The notes: a model not told the origin generated them from the sequence alone. 18,516 nt of DNA from Oscillospiraceae bacterium (GCA_028691385.1 JAQUZL010000025.1:1-18516); one strand, 5' to 3'. Counted from the stretch's first letter, positions 1 to 7,723 are shown. Numbers and translations: made by a program.

Positions 1-1100
1 CCCAGCACATCATAGGGAATATGCTTGTCATAACCGCCCGCAATCAGGATAATTTTGTTTGGAAAGCTGCGAAGCCCCGCAATGGTGCGCGTGGGACTTG
101 ACGCAATGGAGTCATTATAATAGGATACGCCGTTGCGCACCCGCACCAGCTCAATGCGATGCTCCACGCCGCCAAACTCCGCAGCAAGGGCGGCAATGGA
201 CGCGTCTGTCACCAGCCCGGCTGTGGCGGCGATGGCGGTCATGTAATTTTCCACGTTGTGCATCCCCGGCAGCTTGATAGCGCTGCGCGATACAATTTTC
301 TTGCCGCCGCGGCGATAAATCGCGCCGTCGCGGTAATAGACGTCGGCCTCACCGGTGGCGGAGAAGGTACAAACGTGACCGCGCGCCTCTGCGGCAAACG
401 CTGCGGTATAGGCGTTGTCGGCATTGACAATCAGCACGTCATCCGGACGCTGGTGCAAAAAGATATTCTTTTTTGCCGCCACATATTCTGCCATATCCTT
501 ATGAATATCCAAATGGTTGGGCGCAAGGTTGGTCACAACCGCGATGTGGGGGCTTTTCTGCATGGTCATCAGCTGAAAGGAGCTAAGCTCCAGTACCGCG
601 CAGTCCTCCGCACGCATTTCCGGCACCTGCCCCAGCAGCGGATGGCCGATATTGCCGCCGACCCAGACCCGGCGGCCTGCCCGTTTGAGCAGCTCCGCAA
701 TCAGGGTGGTGGTGGTGGTTTTTCCATCAGAGCCGGTCACCGCAAGAATCTTGCAGGGACAGACTTCAAAAAACGCCTCCATTTCGGAGGTAAGCCGCGC
801 GCCGTGCGCCGTAAGCGCCGCAATGGCAGGCAAATCCGGGCGCATGCCGGGCGTGCGGAACACCACATCGCCGGTCAGGTTTTCCAGATAATCCTTGCCG
901 AGCTTCAGCTTCACGCCGGCCTTTTCCAGTGCCTTTAACTCTTCATCCGGCGTTTCCAGCTTGTCGCAGCCGGTGACGTCCAGCGAATGGCTTGCCAGCA
1001 GCCGCGCCAGCGGGCGATTGGAAATGCCAAGTCCCAGCACTAGAATTTTCTTGCCCCGCAGGGAATCCAAATAGAGATCTAATTTTGTCAAAGCGATCAT
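1..1100 (-). CDS. murD: UDP-N-acetylmuramoyl-L-alanine--D-glutamate ligase (MurD), 3' end outside window
   Basis: Cytoplasmic Mur ligase that uses ATP to add D-glutamate to UDP-MurNAc-L-alanine in peptidoglycan precursor synthesis. The minus-strand frame is open from the ATG at 1100 to the left edge, about 366 codons of the roughly 450 usual for MurD, so the C-terminus is missing. An N-terminal nucleotide-binding glycine loop (VLGLGISN, about residues 21-28) is followed by the Mur ligase P-loop GSDGKTTT at about 123-130. The central-domain segment NLAPNHLDIHKDM and the start of the C-terminal domain, IAGGYDKHIP, also fit. The start is uncertain: the ATG has a GTGAG directly against it, whereas an in-frame TTG three codons later (about 1091) has that GTGAG at normal spacing. 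It lies 22 bases after the rnpB RNA end, so it may be read from the rnpB promoter. Confidence 0.95.
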   Translation of the reverse strand, partial: MIALTKLDLYLDSLRGKKILVLGLGISNRPLARLLASHSLDVTGCDKLETPDEELKALEKAGVKLKLGKDYLENLTGDVVFRTPGMRPDLPAIAALTAHGARLTSEMEAFFEVCPCKILAVTGSDGKTTTTTLIAELLKRAGRRVWVGGNIGHPLLGQVPEMRAEDCAVLELSSFQLMTMQKSPHIAVVTNLAPNHLDIHKDMAEYVAAKKNIFLHQRPDDVLIVNADNAYTAAFAAEARGHVCTFSATGEADVYYRDGAIYRRGGKKIVSRSAIKLPGMHNVENYMTAIAATAGLVTDASIAALAAEFGGVEHRIELVRVRNGVSYYNDSIASSPTRTIAGLRSFPNKIILIAGGYDKHIPYDVL

Positions 1101-1122
1101 CTCACTAAAATAACTAAAAAAT

Positions 1123-1465
1123 GCGATCGGGACTGTAAGCCGGGTTCTGTCATTTAAGACGGCCATCTATCTTGGCGAATCGTTGCCGATCCGCTCAAGC
1201 CACCTCCTGGAAGCAGCCGGGCAGGCTATGTGCTTCCCCACGGTGTTGCTCCGAATAGAGTTTACAGCATCGGACAGTCTCCAGCCGATGGGTGAGCTCT
1301 TACCTCACCTTTCCACCCTTACCGGCAAGCCGGCGGTATCTCTCTGTTGCACTTTTCCTGAAGTTGCCTTCGGCGGGCGTTACCCGTTATTCTTGCCCTA
1401 TGGAGCCCGGACTTTCCTCACCGATCGCCTTTCGGCAGCACGGCGCGGCCATCCATCCCGGTCGC
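1123..1465 (-). ncRNA. rnpB: RNase P RNA, bacterial type A
   Basis: Catalytic RNA of ribonuclease P, which removes tRNA 5' leaders. Read on the minus strand, the hallmark 5' conserved block GAGGAAAGTCCGGGCTCC lies at 1402-1419. The hallmark 3' block ACAGAACCCGGCTTACAG lies at 1133-1150. The ends were set by the P1 helix: ten bases at 1456-1465 pair with 1123-1132 with a single mismatch. This gives about 343 nt, a normal size. The 5' end also falls about 7 bases after the promoter -10 box at 1472-1477. A T-rich run follows the 3' end. Ends are accurate to a few bases at best. Confidence 0.95.
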
Positions 1466-1471
1466 CGTACC

Positions 1472-1500
1472 ATTGTACCTGTATTCGGCTGCAATGTCAA
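1472..1500 (-). promoter_or_regulatory. Sigma-A promoter of rnpB
   Basis: On the minus strand TTGACA (1495-1500) is followed after exactly 17 bases by TACAAT (1472-1477). The predicted start is near 1465, matching the 5' end of the RNase P RNA deduced from helix P1. Nothing comparable was seen on the plus strand for the divergent thioredoxin gene. Confidence 0.88.
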
Positions 1501-1557
1501 ACTTTTTGCAGCATATTTCGTTTTGCCGCCAGCCATACTAGCGGTGAGGTGAGAAAA

Positions 1558-1869
1558 ATGTCTGTTCAGGAACTAACCGAAGAAAACTTTGACGCAGCAG
1601 TCAATCGCCCCGGCGCAAATGTTGTGGTGGATTTTTATGCCAACTGGTGCGCGCCCTGCCAAATGATGTCGCCGGTTGTGGAGGATCTTGCGCAGTATCT
1701 TGCCGACCGCTATCGGGTCTGCAAGGTTGATATTGACGCATCGGCGGCCCTAGCCGGGCGTTACCACGTGCAATCCGTTCCCACCACCATCATCTTTCAG
1801 GACGGCTCGGAAGCGGCACGGCTTGTTGGGCTGCAAAACAAAGATACCATTCTGGCGCAAATCGTGTGA
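1558..1869 (+). CDS. Thioredoxin family protein
   Basis: A 103-residue single-domain thioredoxin, a cytoplasmic dithiol-disulfide oxidoreductase fed by thioredoxin reductase. The redox motif is WCAPC (W30, C31, C34), a variant of the classic WCGPC. The cis-proline loop SVPT has Pro75, and the length matches trxA products. The ATG at 1558 was chosen because a GAGGTGAG Shine-Dalgarno sits 5 bases before it. A longer open frame reaching back to 1183 would run through the RNase P RNA gene and is not believable. It is transcribed away from rnpB and ends in its own terminator, so it looks like a single-gene unit. No clear promoter was found in the 92 bases shared with rnpB. Confidence 0.92.
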   Translation: MSVQELTEENFDAAVNRPGANVVVDFYANWCAPCQMMSPVVEDLAQYLADRYRVCKVDIDASAALAGRYHVQSVPTTIIFQDGSEAARLVGLQNKDTILAQIV

Positions 1870-1883
1870 TTTTCGCAAGTCTT

Positions 1884-1912
1884 ACCGGGCGGCTTGGCCG
1901 CCCGGTTTTTTT
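1884..1912 (+). terminator. Intrinsic terminator of the thioredoxin gene
   Basis: A perfect 10-bp GC-rich stem (1884-1893 with 1897-1906) and a TTG loop are followed by a run of seven T. It lies 14 bases after the thioredoxin stop. Confidence 0.93.
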
Positions 1913-2019
1913 GTTCGGCGGGAAAAACGACCTCATTGTAGTTTTGTTGAATATTCCTTGGTTATGTCAAGCATATTTTTACAGTATGCACAAACATTTT
2001 TTGATTTTTCCAGTTATTC

Positions 2020-2048
2020 TTTACAGTTGGCATCGGAGTTGGTATTCT
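2020..2048 (+). promoter_or_regulatory. Candidate promoter of the thiolase pair
   Basis: TTTACA (2020-2025) and TATTCT (2043-2048) are separated by 17 bases in an AT-rich stretch upstream of the first thiolase. The -10 box has two mismatches to consensus. A leader of about 90 bases would follow. The rest of the gap between the thioredoxin terminator and the thiolase (1913-2143) shows no gene. Confidence 0.55.
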
Positions 2049-2143
2049 AGTATATGTATAACTGGTTTGCATTCCGGTTGGATTGTTTTGGGTAGTCCGG
2101 CAGGTACAAACTGGCAAATATGAAACAGAAAGGAAATACTTGT

Positions 2144-3343
2144 ATGCGTGAAGTAGTATTTGTAGACGGCGCCCGTTCCATTTTTGGCAAACAGGGCGGC
2201 GGTCTGAAAGATCTTTGCTCTACCGATATCGCAGCAATGGTCATCAAGGGACTCCTTGAAAAGACCAAAGTGTTGGAGAAGGCAAAGGTTGACGGTGTCG
2301 TTTGCGGCAGCGCGCAGGGTGATATTAAGGCATTTAACCCCGCTCGCTATGCTGCGCTGGGCGCCGGCCTTCCTTGTGAAACGGAGTGCCACTACATTGA
2401 AATGCAGTGCGGCTCCGCCATCACCTCCATCAACCATGCGGCAGCGGAAATCGCTCTCGGCTATGCCGACGTCATGGTCGTTGGCGGCATGGAGTCCCAC
2501 TCCACCTCCGCGATCCCCTTTGATACCAACGTCCCCCCCTATAAGCAGATTGGACCGCGCCCTCTGCCGATGTATCTGGCCCCGACTCCGGAGCAGGCCA
2601 TCTCCATGATTCAGGTCAGCGACGGCATGGCAACCAAGTGGGGCGCAAGCCGCCAGATGTGTGATGAGTACGCACTGCGTTCTCAGGAGCGTCTGCAGGC
2701 TGCCTACGCTTCCGGTATCACCGGCAGCGAAATCATTCCGTACATCAAGCCGGCAACCAAGAAGTCCCCGGAAGTTGTTGTCGACAAGGACGAGTTCCCC
2801 CGTCCCGGCACCGAGCTTTCCGGCCTTTCCAAGCTGAGACCGGTTCTCGATGGCGGCGTCACCACCGCCGGCAATGCATCCGGCCGCAATGACGGCGCTG
2901 CTTTTGTCCTGATGATGAGCGCAGACAAGGCCAAGGAGCTGGGTTACAACCCGATTGCTCGCTGGGTCATGGGCGCTGATATTGGCGTTGAGCCGCGTTA
3001 CATGGGCATTGGCCCGGCATTCTCGAGCCTGAAGGCGCTGAAGTTGGCCGGTCTTACCATGGACGATCTGGGCGTTTTCGAGTGCAACGAGGCATTTGCT
3101 GCACAGAACCTTGCCGTCATCGCTGAAATTGAGAAGCAGACCGGCAAGACGGTCGATCAGAGCATCTGGAACCCGAACGGCGGCGCAATCTCCATTGGCC
3201 ACCCGAACGGCGCTTCCGGCGCGCGTATCGGCTGGTTCGCAATGAAGCAGATTGAGAAGACTGGTGCAAAGTACGGCCTGTTCTCCGCATGCTGCGGCGG
3301 CGGTCACGGTACTACCACCATCATCGAAAATCTGAGACGCTAA
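2144..3343 (+). CDS. Thiolase family protein (acetyl-CoA C-acyltransferase), copy 1
   Basis: A 399-residue thiolase that either splits a 3-ketoacyl-CoA with CoA into acetyl-CoA plus a shorter acyl-CoA, or condenses two acyl-CoAs. The nucleophile is Cys89 in EMQCGSA. NEAFA is at 315-319 and the catalytic His353 lies in GHPNGASGAR. The second active-site cysteine is Cys383 in CCGGG. The full thiolase fold length is present. The ATG at 2144 was chosen because AGGAA lies 8 bases upstream, and translation from it starts MREVVFVDGAR, where thiolases begin. An in-frame ATG at 2120 has no such site. It is followed 17 bases later by a clear paralogue. The acyl chain handled cannot be told from the sequence. 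The partner 3-hydroxyacyl-CoA dehydrogenase and hydratase are encoded at 15330-17017. Confidence 0.93.
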   Translation: MREVVFVDGARSIFGKQGGGLKDLCSTDIAAMVIKGLLEKTKVLEKAKVDGVVCGSAQGDIKAFNPARYAALGAGLPCETECHYIEMQCGSAITSINHAAAEIALGYADVMVVGGMESHSTSAIPFDTNVPPYKQIGPRPLPMYLAPTPEQAISMIQVSDGMATKWGASRQMCDEYALRSQERLQAAYASGITGSEIIPYIKPATKKSPEVVVDKDEFPRPGTELSGLSKLRPVLDGGVTTAGNASGRNDGAAFVLMMSADKAKELGYNPIARWVMGADIGVEPRYMGIGPAFSSLKALKLAGLTMDDLGVFECNEAFAAQNLAVIAEIEKQTGKTVDQSIWNPNGGAISIGHPNGASGARIGWFAMKQIEKTGAKYGLFSACCGGGHGTTTIIENLRR

Positions 3344-3360
3344 GAGAGGAGGACACGAAT

Positions 3361-4569
3361 ATGCAAGAACGTGAAGTAGTGATTGTTGACGGTGTAAGAT
3401 CCGCCTTTGGTAAGCTCGGCGGCGGCCTGCGCGACTTTGCAGCCTCTGAAATTGGCGGCAATGTCATTCGGCCTCTCGTTGAGAAAACTGGCATCCGTGA
3501 GCGTGCCTTCGTCGATACTGTTGTTGCCGGCAATGCGCACGGCGACTCCAAGACCCAGGCAATCGCCCGTTATGCCTGCCTGTGCTCCGGCCTGCCCTTT
3601 GAAACTGCCGCAACCTTCTGCGAAATGCAGTGCGGCTCTGCAATCGAGGCGCTGAACCAGGCTGCATGGAAAATCAAGATGGGCATGTCCGACATCGCCA
3701 TCTGCGGCGGCATGGAGTGCCACTCCACTGTCCCGGCTTATGTTTCCACCATCACGCCGCCCTACAAGGAGCTGGCGCCGCAGGTCTATGAAAAGGGCCT
3801 GACGCCGAACCCGGAGCGTGATATTTCCATGATCTCCATCAGCGACAAGATTGCACGCGAGTGGAATCTGTCCCGTACCCAGTGCGATGAGTTTGCACTG
3901 CGTTCTCAGGAGCGTCTGGCTGCGGCATACGCACCGGGCGGCGTGCTGGGCGGCGAAATTGTCCCCATCACCATCCCGGCCACCAGAAAGACCCCGGAAA
4001 TCCAGATCACCAAGGACGAGTTCCCCCGTCCCGGTACGGATATGGCAGGTCTTTCCAAGCTGAGACCGATCAACGCGGACGGCGTCACCACCGCCGGCAA
4101 CTCCTCCGGCCTGAACGACGGCGCAGCATTTCTGCTGATTATGACCGCCGAAAAGGCCAAGGAACTGGGCTATACCCCGTATGCCCGCTGGGTCAGCTGC
4201 GCACATGTCGGCTACCGTGAAGATCTGATGGGCATTGCCCCGTGCTACTCCAACCTGAAGGCTATCGCGCATGCAGGTCTGACCGTCAAGGACGTGGATG
4301 TGTTCGAGTGCAACGAAGCGTTCGCTGCGCAGAACCTGGGCGTCATCAGCCAGATGGAGAAGGAGTCCGGCTTCCAGATCAATCAGGCAAACTGGAACCC
4401 GAACGGCGGCGCAATTGCCATCGGCCATCCGAACGGCGCTTCCGGCGCGCGTATTTCCATCTTTGCCATGCGTCAGCTGGAAAAGACCGGCGGCAAGTAT
4501 GGCATCATCTCCTCCTGCTGCGGCGGCGGTCTTGGTGCAACAACGCTGATCGAAAACCTGCGCCGCTAA
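3361..4569 (+). CDS. Thiolase family protein (acetyl-CoA C-acyltransferase), copy 2
   Basis: A 402-residue paralogue of the preceding thiolase, alike along its whole length and most strongly in the C-terminal 60 residues. All catalytic elements are present: Cys91 in EMQCGSA, NEAFA, the His in GHPNGASGAR and the Cys in SCCGGG. A strong GAGAGGAGGA Shine-Dalgarno precedes the ATG at 3361. The 17-base gap to copy 1 implies one transcript, which ends at the terminator 52 bases downstream. Both copies carry Asn in the GHPxG loop, where thiolases usually have a hydrophobic residue. The two copies differ in the segment about residues 120-150 (SAIPFDTNVPPYKQIGP against VPAYVSTITPPYKELAP), so they may differ in acyl specificity or form a mixed tetramer. 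Neither can be decided here. Confidence 0.93.
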   Translation: MQEREVVIVDGVRSAFGKLGGGLRDFAASEIGGNVIRPLVEKTGIRERAFVDTVVAGNAHGDSKTQAIARYACLCSGLPFETAATFCEMQCGSAIEALNQAAWKIKMGMSDIAICGGMECHSTVPAYVSTITPPYKELAPQVYEKGLTPNPERDISMISISDKIAREWNLSRTQCDEFALRSQERLAAAYAPGGVLGGEIVPITIPATRKTPEIQITKDEFPRPGTDMAGLSKLRPINADGVTTAGNSSGLNDGAAFLLIMTAEKAKELGYTPYARWVSCAHVGYREDLMGIAPCYSNLKAIAHAGLTVKDVDVFECNEAFAAQNLGVISQMEKESGFQINQANWNPNGGAIAIGHPNGASGARISIFAMRQLEKTGGKYGIISSCCGGGLGATTLIENLRR

Positions 4570-4620
4570 GTTCGGCAGCAGTTTTGTCTGCACGGCATTC
4601 CTGCCATGCACCGAAATTCA

Positions 4621-4660
4621 AAACGCGGCGGCATAGCAAAGCTATGCCGCCGCGTTTTTT
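4621..4660 (+). terminator. Intrinsic terminator of the thiolase operon
   Basis: A 17-bp perfect stem (4621-4637 with 4641-4657) with an AAA loop runs into T residues at 4655-4660. It lies 52 bases after the second thiolase and only 8 bases before the Shine-Dalgarno of the GNAT gene. Confidence 0.95.
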
Positions 4661-4679
4661 CATCCGGAAAGGAGGTTCT

Positions 4680-5231
4680 ATGATCATTGAAACAAAGCGC
4701 CTGCTGCTCCGCCCATGGCAATGCAGCGACGCAGAAAGTCTTTATTTGTTTGCACAAGATCCGCGCGTCGGCCCAATCGCCGGCTGGCCCGTCCATACCG
4801 ACGTCGAAAACAGCCGCCAAATCATTCAGGATGTGCTTTCCGGCGCGCAAACCTACGCCGTCACGCTACAAGGCGACAACCGCGCCATCGGCAGCATCGG
4901 TCTGATGATCGGCGCCGAAAGCAATTTATCCCTACCGGAGCGGGAATGTGAAATTGGCTACTGGATTGGCGTTCCCTTCTGGGGCTGCGGCTATATCCCC
5001 GAGGCGGTAATCGCTCTGCTTCACCTTGCCTTTGAGCAGCTGTCCATAGAAAAGGTCTGGTGCAGCTATTTTGACGGCAACGAGCAGTCAAAACGCGTGC
5101 AGGAAAAATGTGGCTTCGTGTACCATCACACGAACTGGGATCGGGACTGGCCTCCTCTGCAAGGAAGGCGCACAGAGCATGTAACCTGCATGACAAAATC
5201 GCGGTGGGCGTTACAGCAAGCAAAGGCGTAA
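4680..5231 (+). CDS. GNAT family N-acetyltransferase (RimJ/RimL-like)
   Basis: A 183-residue acetyltransferase that would move an acetyl group from acetyl-CoA to an amine. The N-terminus IETKRLLLRPW is the typical RimJ/RimL-type opening. The region GYWIGVPFWGCGYIPEAV at about 98-115 contains the acetyl-CoA-binding loop, although the usual Q/R-x-x-G-x-G/A is degenerate here (WGCGYI). NEQSKRVQEKCGF near 139-151 is the conserved alpha-4 signature of GNATs. The ATG at 4680 has an AAAGGAGGT Shine-Dalgarno 3 bases upstream. The gene starts right behind the thiolase terminator, so it depends on read-through or on a promoter I could not see. It converges on the uxaA-like gene. The substrate is unknown and a link to the catabolic island is doubtful. 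Confidence 0.85.
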   Translation: MIIETKRLLLRPWQCSDAESLYLFAQDPRVGPIAGWPVHTDVENSRQIIQDVLSGAQTYAVTLQGDNRAIGSIGLMIGAESNLSLPERECEIGYWIGVPFWGCGYIPEAVIALLHLAFEQLSIEKVWCSYFDGNEQSKRVQEKCGFVYHHTNWDRDWPPLQGRRTEHVTCMTKSRWALQQAKA

Positions 5232-5247
5232 GCCGGTTTCATGACGC

Positions 5248-5286
5248 AAAAATATGGCAGCATCCGATGGATGCTGCCATATTTTT
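5248..5286. terminator. Bidirectional terminator between the GNAT gene and the uxaA-like gene
   Basis: An 18-bp perfect stem (5248-5265 with 5269-5286) has a GAT loop, five A on its left edge and a T run on its right edge. It can therefore stop transcription from both converging sides. Its right arm touches the stop codon of the uxaA-like gene at 5287-5289. Confidence 0.92.
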
Positions 5287-6792
5287 TTACATGTTCGGGC
5301 CAATGCGCAGCATGCACATCTGATAATACCCGTTAATCTCATTTTTGGTGCGGTATTCTCCGTTGACCGTCTGCATGATGCCCTCATACATCGCATCTTC
5401 CAAACGCTGGCACTCCGCCTCACTGTTGTCATCGAGCAGTGTGCCGCAGTTCAGGTCAATCCAGCCCGGTTTCTTAGCTGCCAGACGATTATTGGAGGAC
5501 AGGCGATACAGCGGGCCGCCAAAACCGGCCGGCGTGCCGCGTCCGGTGGTAAAGACCGTCAAAACAGCACCGGCTGCAATCTGCGCAGTGATGCCGGTAA
5601 GGTCGTTGCCGGGGCCATCTACCAGAATGAAGCCCTTCTGCGTGGCGCGGTCACCATACTGCACACACTCATAAACCGCGCACTTGCCGCCCTTCTGGAT
5701 GCAGCCAAGGGACTTGTCCTCAATGGTAGACAGGCCGCCCGCCTTGTTTCCCTGGGTCGGATTGGCGTTCATCTTGATGCCATAGCCTTCATAGTAGTCC
5801 AGGTTTCGGTTGATCATATCCACAATATCCTGGAACACCTTTTCATTGATTGCGCGGTTCATCAGCAGGTGCTCGCCGCCGATCATCTCCGCCACTTCGG
5901 TCATGTTGACCGTCGCGCCTTCGCTGACCAGTCTGCCGCAAACGCGGCCAAGAATCTTATTTGCGGTTACGCCCGAGAAGCCGTCGGAACCACCGCAGTT
6001 CATGGCAATGTGCAGCTTATCCATGTTAACCGCTTCGCGGCGATCTTTGGAGATTTCTGCCATCAGTTCGTCACACATCTGCATGGCTTCCGCAATCTCA
6101 TCATCTGCATCCTGCAGGCAGAGTTTGCGGGTGCGGCTCTCCAGGAAATCGCCACCCATGTACTTTTTCATCTGCGTGAGGTCGTTCACCTCACAGCCGC
6201 AGCTGATAATGAGCACGCCGCCAAAATTGCCGTTCAGCATGAATGAAGCAAGCGTCTTAGAGGTCATCTCAAGATCGGCGCCGGTCTGGCTGCAGCCATA
6301 CGGATGGGTCAGCGCCAGCACACCGTCGAAATTGGCATTCGCCGGGTATTTTTCTGAGATCACGCGCGCGATTTTCTCCAGCGGGCCATTGGCGCAGAAC
6401 ACGCTCGGGACAATCAGCAGATAGTTGCGGCAACCAACCGCGCCGTTGGCGCGCGCATAGCCCTGAAAGGTCTTGTCGGACGCACCGCGCAGCGCAGTAT
6501 TATCAGGGTCATAATTGTAAGTATAGTGCTTGCGCTCGCCACAGGCAGAAACGAGATTATGGTCGTGAATATAGCCGCCGACCGGTACATCTTCCGTCGC
6601 AGTGCCAATGGCGTTGCCATACTTCAGAACAGCTTCCCCCTTCTTGATTGCTTCGACCACCAGCTTATGGCCATTGGGAATGTCCTGCAGCACCTTGACT
6701 GTTTTGCCGTCGACTGCAACGGTTTCGCCTGCCTTCAGATCGCGGAGGGCCACCGCGACGCTGTCCTGCGGATAGATTTTGATAATATCCAT
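5287..6792 (-). CDS. uxaA: UxaA family altronate dehydratase-like hydrolyase
   Basis: A 501-residue protein with the full two-domain layout of altronate dehydratase (UxaA, about 495 residues). An N-terminal SAF domain (about 1-85, MDIIKIYPQDSVAVALRDL) precedes the large C-terminal dehydratase domain. Conserved blocks are GCSQTG, SCGCEVND, CGGSDGFSGVTAN, NPTQGNKAGG followed by EDKSLGCIQKGG, GPGNDLTGI and FTTGRGTP. The family removes water from a 2,3-dihydroxy acid such as D-altronate to give a 2-keto-3-deoxy acid with a bound metal. Galactarate dehydratase and sulfolactate sulfo-lyase are distant relatives, so the substrate is not fixed. The ATG at 6792 has an AGGAGA site 7 bases upstream. It is the last gene of the dehydratase unit, but a 123-base gap with two inverted repeats separates it from the activator gene, so it may be controlled separately. 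Confidence 0.88.
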   Translation of the reverse strand: MDIIKIYPQDSVAVALRDLKAGETVAVDGKTVKVLQDIPNGHKLVVEAIKKGEAVLKYGNAIGTATEDVPVGGYIHDHNLVSACGERKHYTYNYDPDNTALRGASDKTFQGYARANGAVGCRNYLLIVPSVFCANGPLEKIARVISEKYPANANFDGVLALTHPYGCSQTGADLEMTSKTLASFMLNGNFGGVLIISCGCEVNDLTQMKKYMGGDFLESRTRKLCLQDADDEIAEAMQMCDELMAEISKDRREAVNMDKLHIAMNCGGSDGFSGVTANKILGRVCGRLVSEGATVNMTEVAEMIGGEHLLMNRAINEKVFQDIVDMINRNLDYYEGYGIKMNANPTQGNKAGGLSTIEDKSLGCIQKGGKCAVYECVQYGDRATQKGFILVDGPGNDLTGITAQIAAGAVLTVFTTGRGTPAGFGGPLYRLSSNNRLAAKKPGWIDLNCGTLLDDNSEAECQRLEDAMYEGIMQTVNGEYRTKNEINGYYQMCMLRIGPNM

Positions 6793-6821
6793 TTTTCATT
6801 CTCCTATCATTTTACTGTTGT

Positions 6822-6847
6822 TTTCTTGTATCCCAGCATACAAGAAA
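6822..6847. promoter_or_regulatory. Perfect 10-bp inverted repeat upstream of the uxaA-like gene, possible operator
   Basis: TTTCTTGTAT at 6822-6831 is mirrored by ATACAAGAAA at 6838-6847 with a 6-base spacer. It ends 30 bases before the uxaA-like start. Shape and size fit a dimeric repressor site, and it could equally form a short RNA hairpin. No regulator gene is in the window to pair with it. Confidence 0.5.
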
Positions 6848-6859
6848 AATAGATCTTAA

Positions 6860-6896
6860 CACACCCCTCCTGTAAAATGAGCGCAAGAGGGGTGTG
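6860..6896 (-). other. Intercistronic stem-loop between activator and uxaA-like genes
   Basis: A perfect 10-bp stem (6860-6869 with 6887-6896) has a 17-base loop and lies 20 bases after the activator stop on the minus strand. No immediate U run follows. A TATTTTT stretch begins about 9 bases later, so it is at best a leaky terminator or an RNA-processing or stability element that could lower uxaA-like expression relative to the dehydratase. Confidence 0.55.
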
Positions 6897-6915
6897 ATCA
6901 AGTATGTTGGGGTAA

Positions 6916-7701
6916 TTACTGTTCCCTACGAGCCATAAAGGTTTCGTAGGCAGCAACAGACGCACCAATTGCACCAACTGCCTGGCAGTTTGGCGCAGCG
7001 GTGACCGGCGAACTCAGCTCATTGCTGAGGCAGCGAACCATATCGGCATTGAGCGCAACACCGCCTGTCATCACGACAGTGGGTTCCACGCCAACGCGAT
7101 TGCACATACCGGCAACGCGCTTGGAAACGGAAACGTGTGCGCCGCGCGCCACGTTTGCGGGAGTTTCACCGGTTGCCAGCTGAGAAATAACCTCGCTCTC
7201 AGCAAACACCGTGCAGACGCTGCTGATCGAAACCGTTTTGTCCGATTTCTGTGCCAGATCGGACAGGTCGCCCAAACCGCAGCCCAGCACGCGTGCCATA
7301 ACCTCCAAAAAGCGGCCTGTACCGGCAGCGCACTTCTCGTTCATGCCAAAGTTAATCATCTCGCCTTTTTCATTCAGCTTAATGACTTTTGCATCCTGAC
7401 CGCCAATATCAACGATTGTCCGTGCGCCCGGAATCAGATACGCCACGCCCTTTGCATGGCAGGTCAATTCAGTGATCTGCTTGTCGGCGTCCTTGTAGGT
7501 CACACGGCCATATCCGGTAACAACCGAGAACTGGACGTCTTCCTTGGTGATGCCAGCCTTCAAAAAAGCCTGCTCCAAGGCAGAATGCACGCCGTCAGTA
7601 CCAGTGCCTTTGTTGACGACCGCTGTCGCAACAAGTTCCTTCTTGTCGTTCATCAGCGCGACTTTAGACGAAGAGGAACCGATATCAATACCCAAAAACA
7701 T
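6916..7701 (-). CDS. hgdC: 2-hydroxyacyl-CoA dehydratase activator (HgdC/FldI family, ASKHA ATPase)
   Basis: A 261-residue homodimeric iron-sulfur ATPase, the length of HgdC. It passes one electron at low potential to the dehydratase using ATP (archerase). The N-terminal ATPase motif GIDIGSSSSK is at 4-13 and VDIGGQDAKV is at 97-106. The two cysteines that hold the shared 4Fe-4S cluster at the dimer interface are Cys124 in NEKCAAGTGRF and Cys163 in SSVCTVFAESE. TGGVALN and the C-terminal QAVGAIGA complete the fold. The ATG at 7701 has AAGGAG 8 bases upstream. It starts 22 bases after the beta-subunit stop, so co-transcription is expected. The electron donor (ferredoxin or flavodoxin) is not encoded nearby. 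Confidence 0.95.
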   Translation of the reverse strand: MFLGIDIGSSSSKVALMNDKKELVATAVVNKGTGTDGVHSALEQAFLKAGITKEDVQFSVVTGYGRVTYKDADKQITELTCHAKGVAYLIPGARTIVDIGGQDAKVIKLNEKGEMINFGMNEKCAAGTGRFLEVMARVLGCGLGDLSDLAQKSDKTVSISSVCTVFAESEVISQLATGETPANVARGAHVSVSKRVAGMCNRVGVEPTVVMTGGVALNADMVRCLSNELSSPVTAAPNCQAVGAIGASVAAYETFMARREQ

Positions 7702-7723
7702 AATGTGTACTCCTTAAGTACGC

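Noticed and set aside
1183..1557. N-terminal extension of the thioredoxin frame, open from 1183
   Set aside because: It runs antisense through the RNase P RNA gene and gives no recognisable domain. The thioredoxin fold begins at the ATG at 1558 with a good ribosome site.
2021..4611. Two long minus-strand open frames (2021-3307 and 3340-4611) opposite the thiolases
   Set aside because: They mirror the two thiolase genes, resemble each other only because the thiolases do, and have no recognisable motifs. They are typical shadows of biased codon use.
4242..4679. Upstream extension of the GNAT frame from 4242
   Set aside because: It overlaps the second thiolase in another frame and crosses the strong terminator at 4621-4660. 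The GNAT domain starts at 4680 behind a clear Shine-Dalgarno.
5287..6792. Sulfolactate sulfo-lyase (SuyAB-type) reading of the UxaA-family protein
   Set aside because: SuyA and SuyB are usually separate, and no sulfite or sulfonate gene is nearby. The full-length similarity to altronate dehydratase is more direct. It remains a remote possibility.
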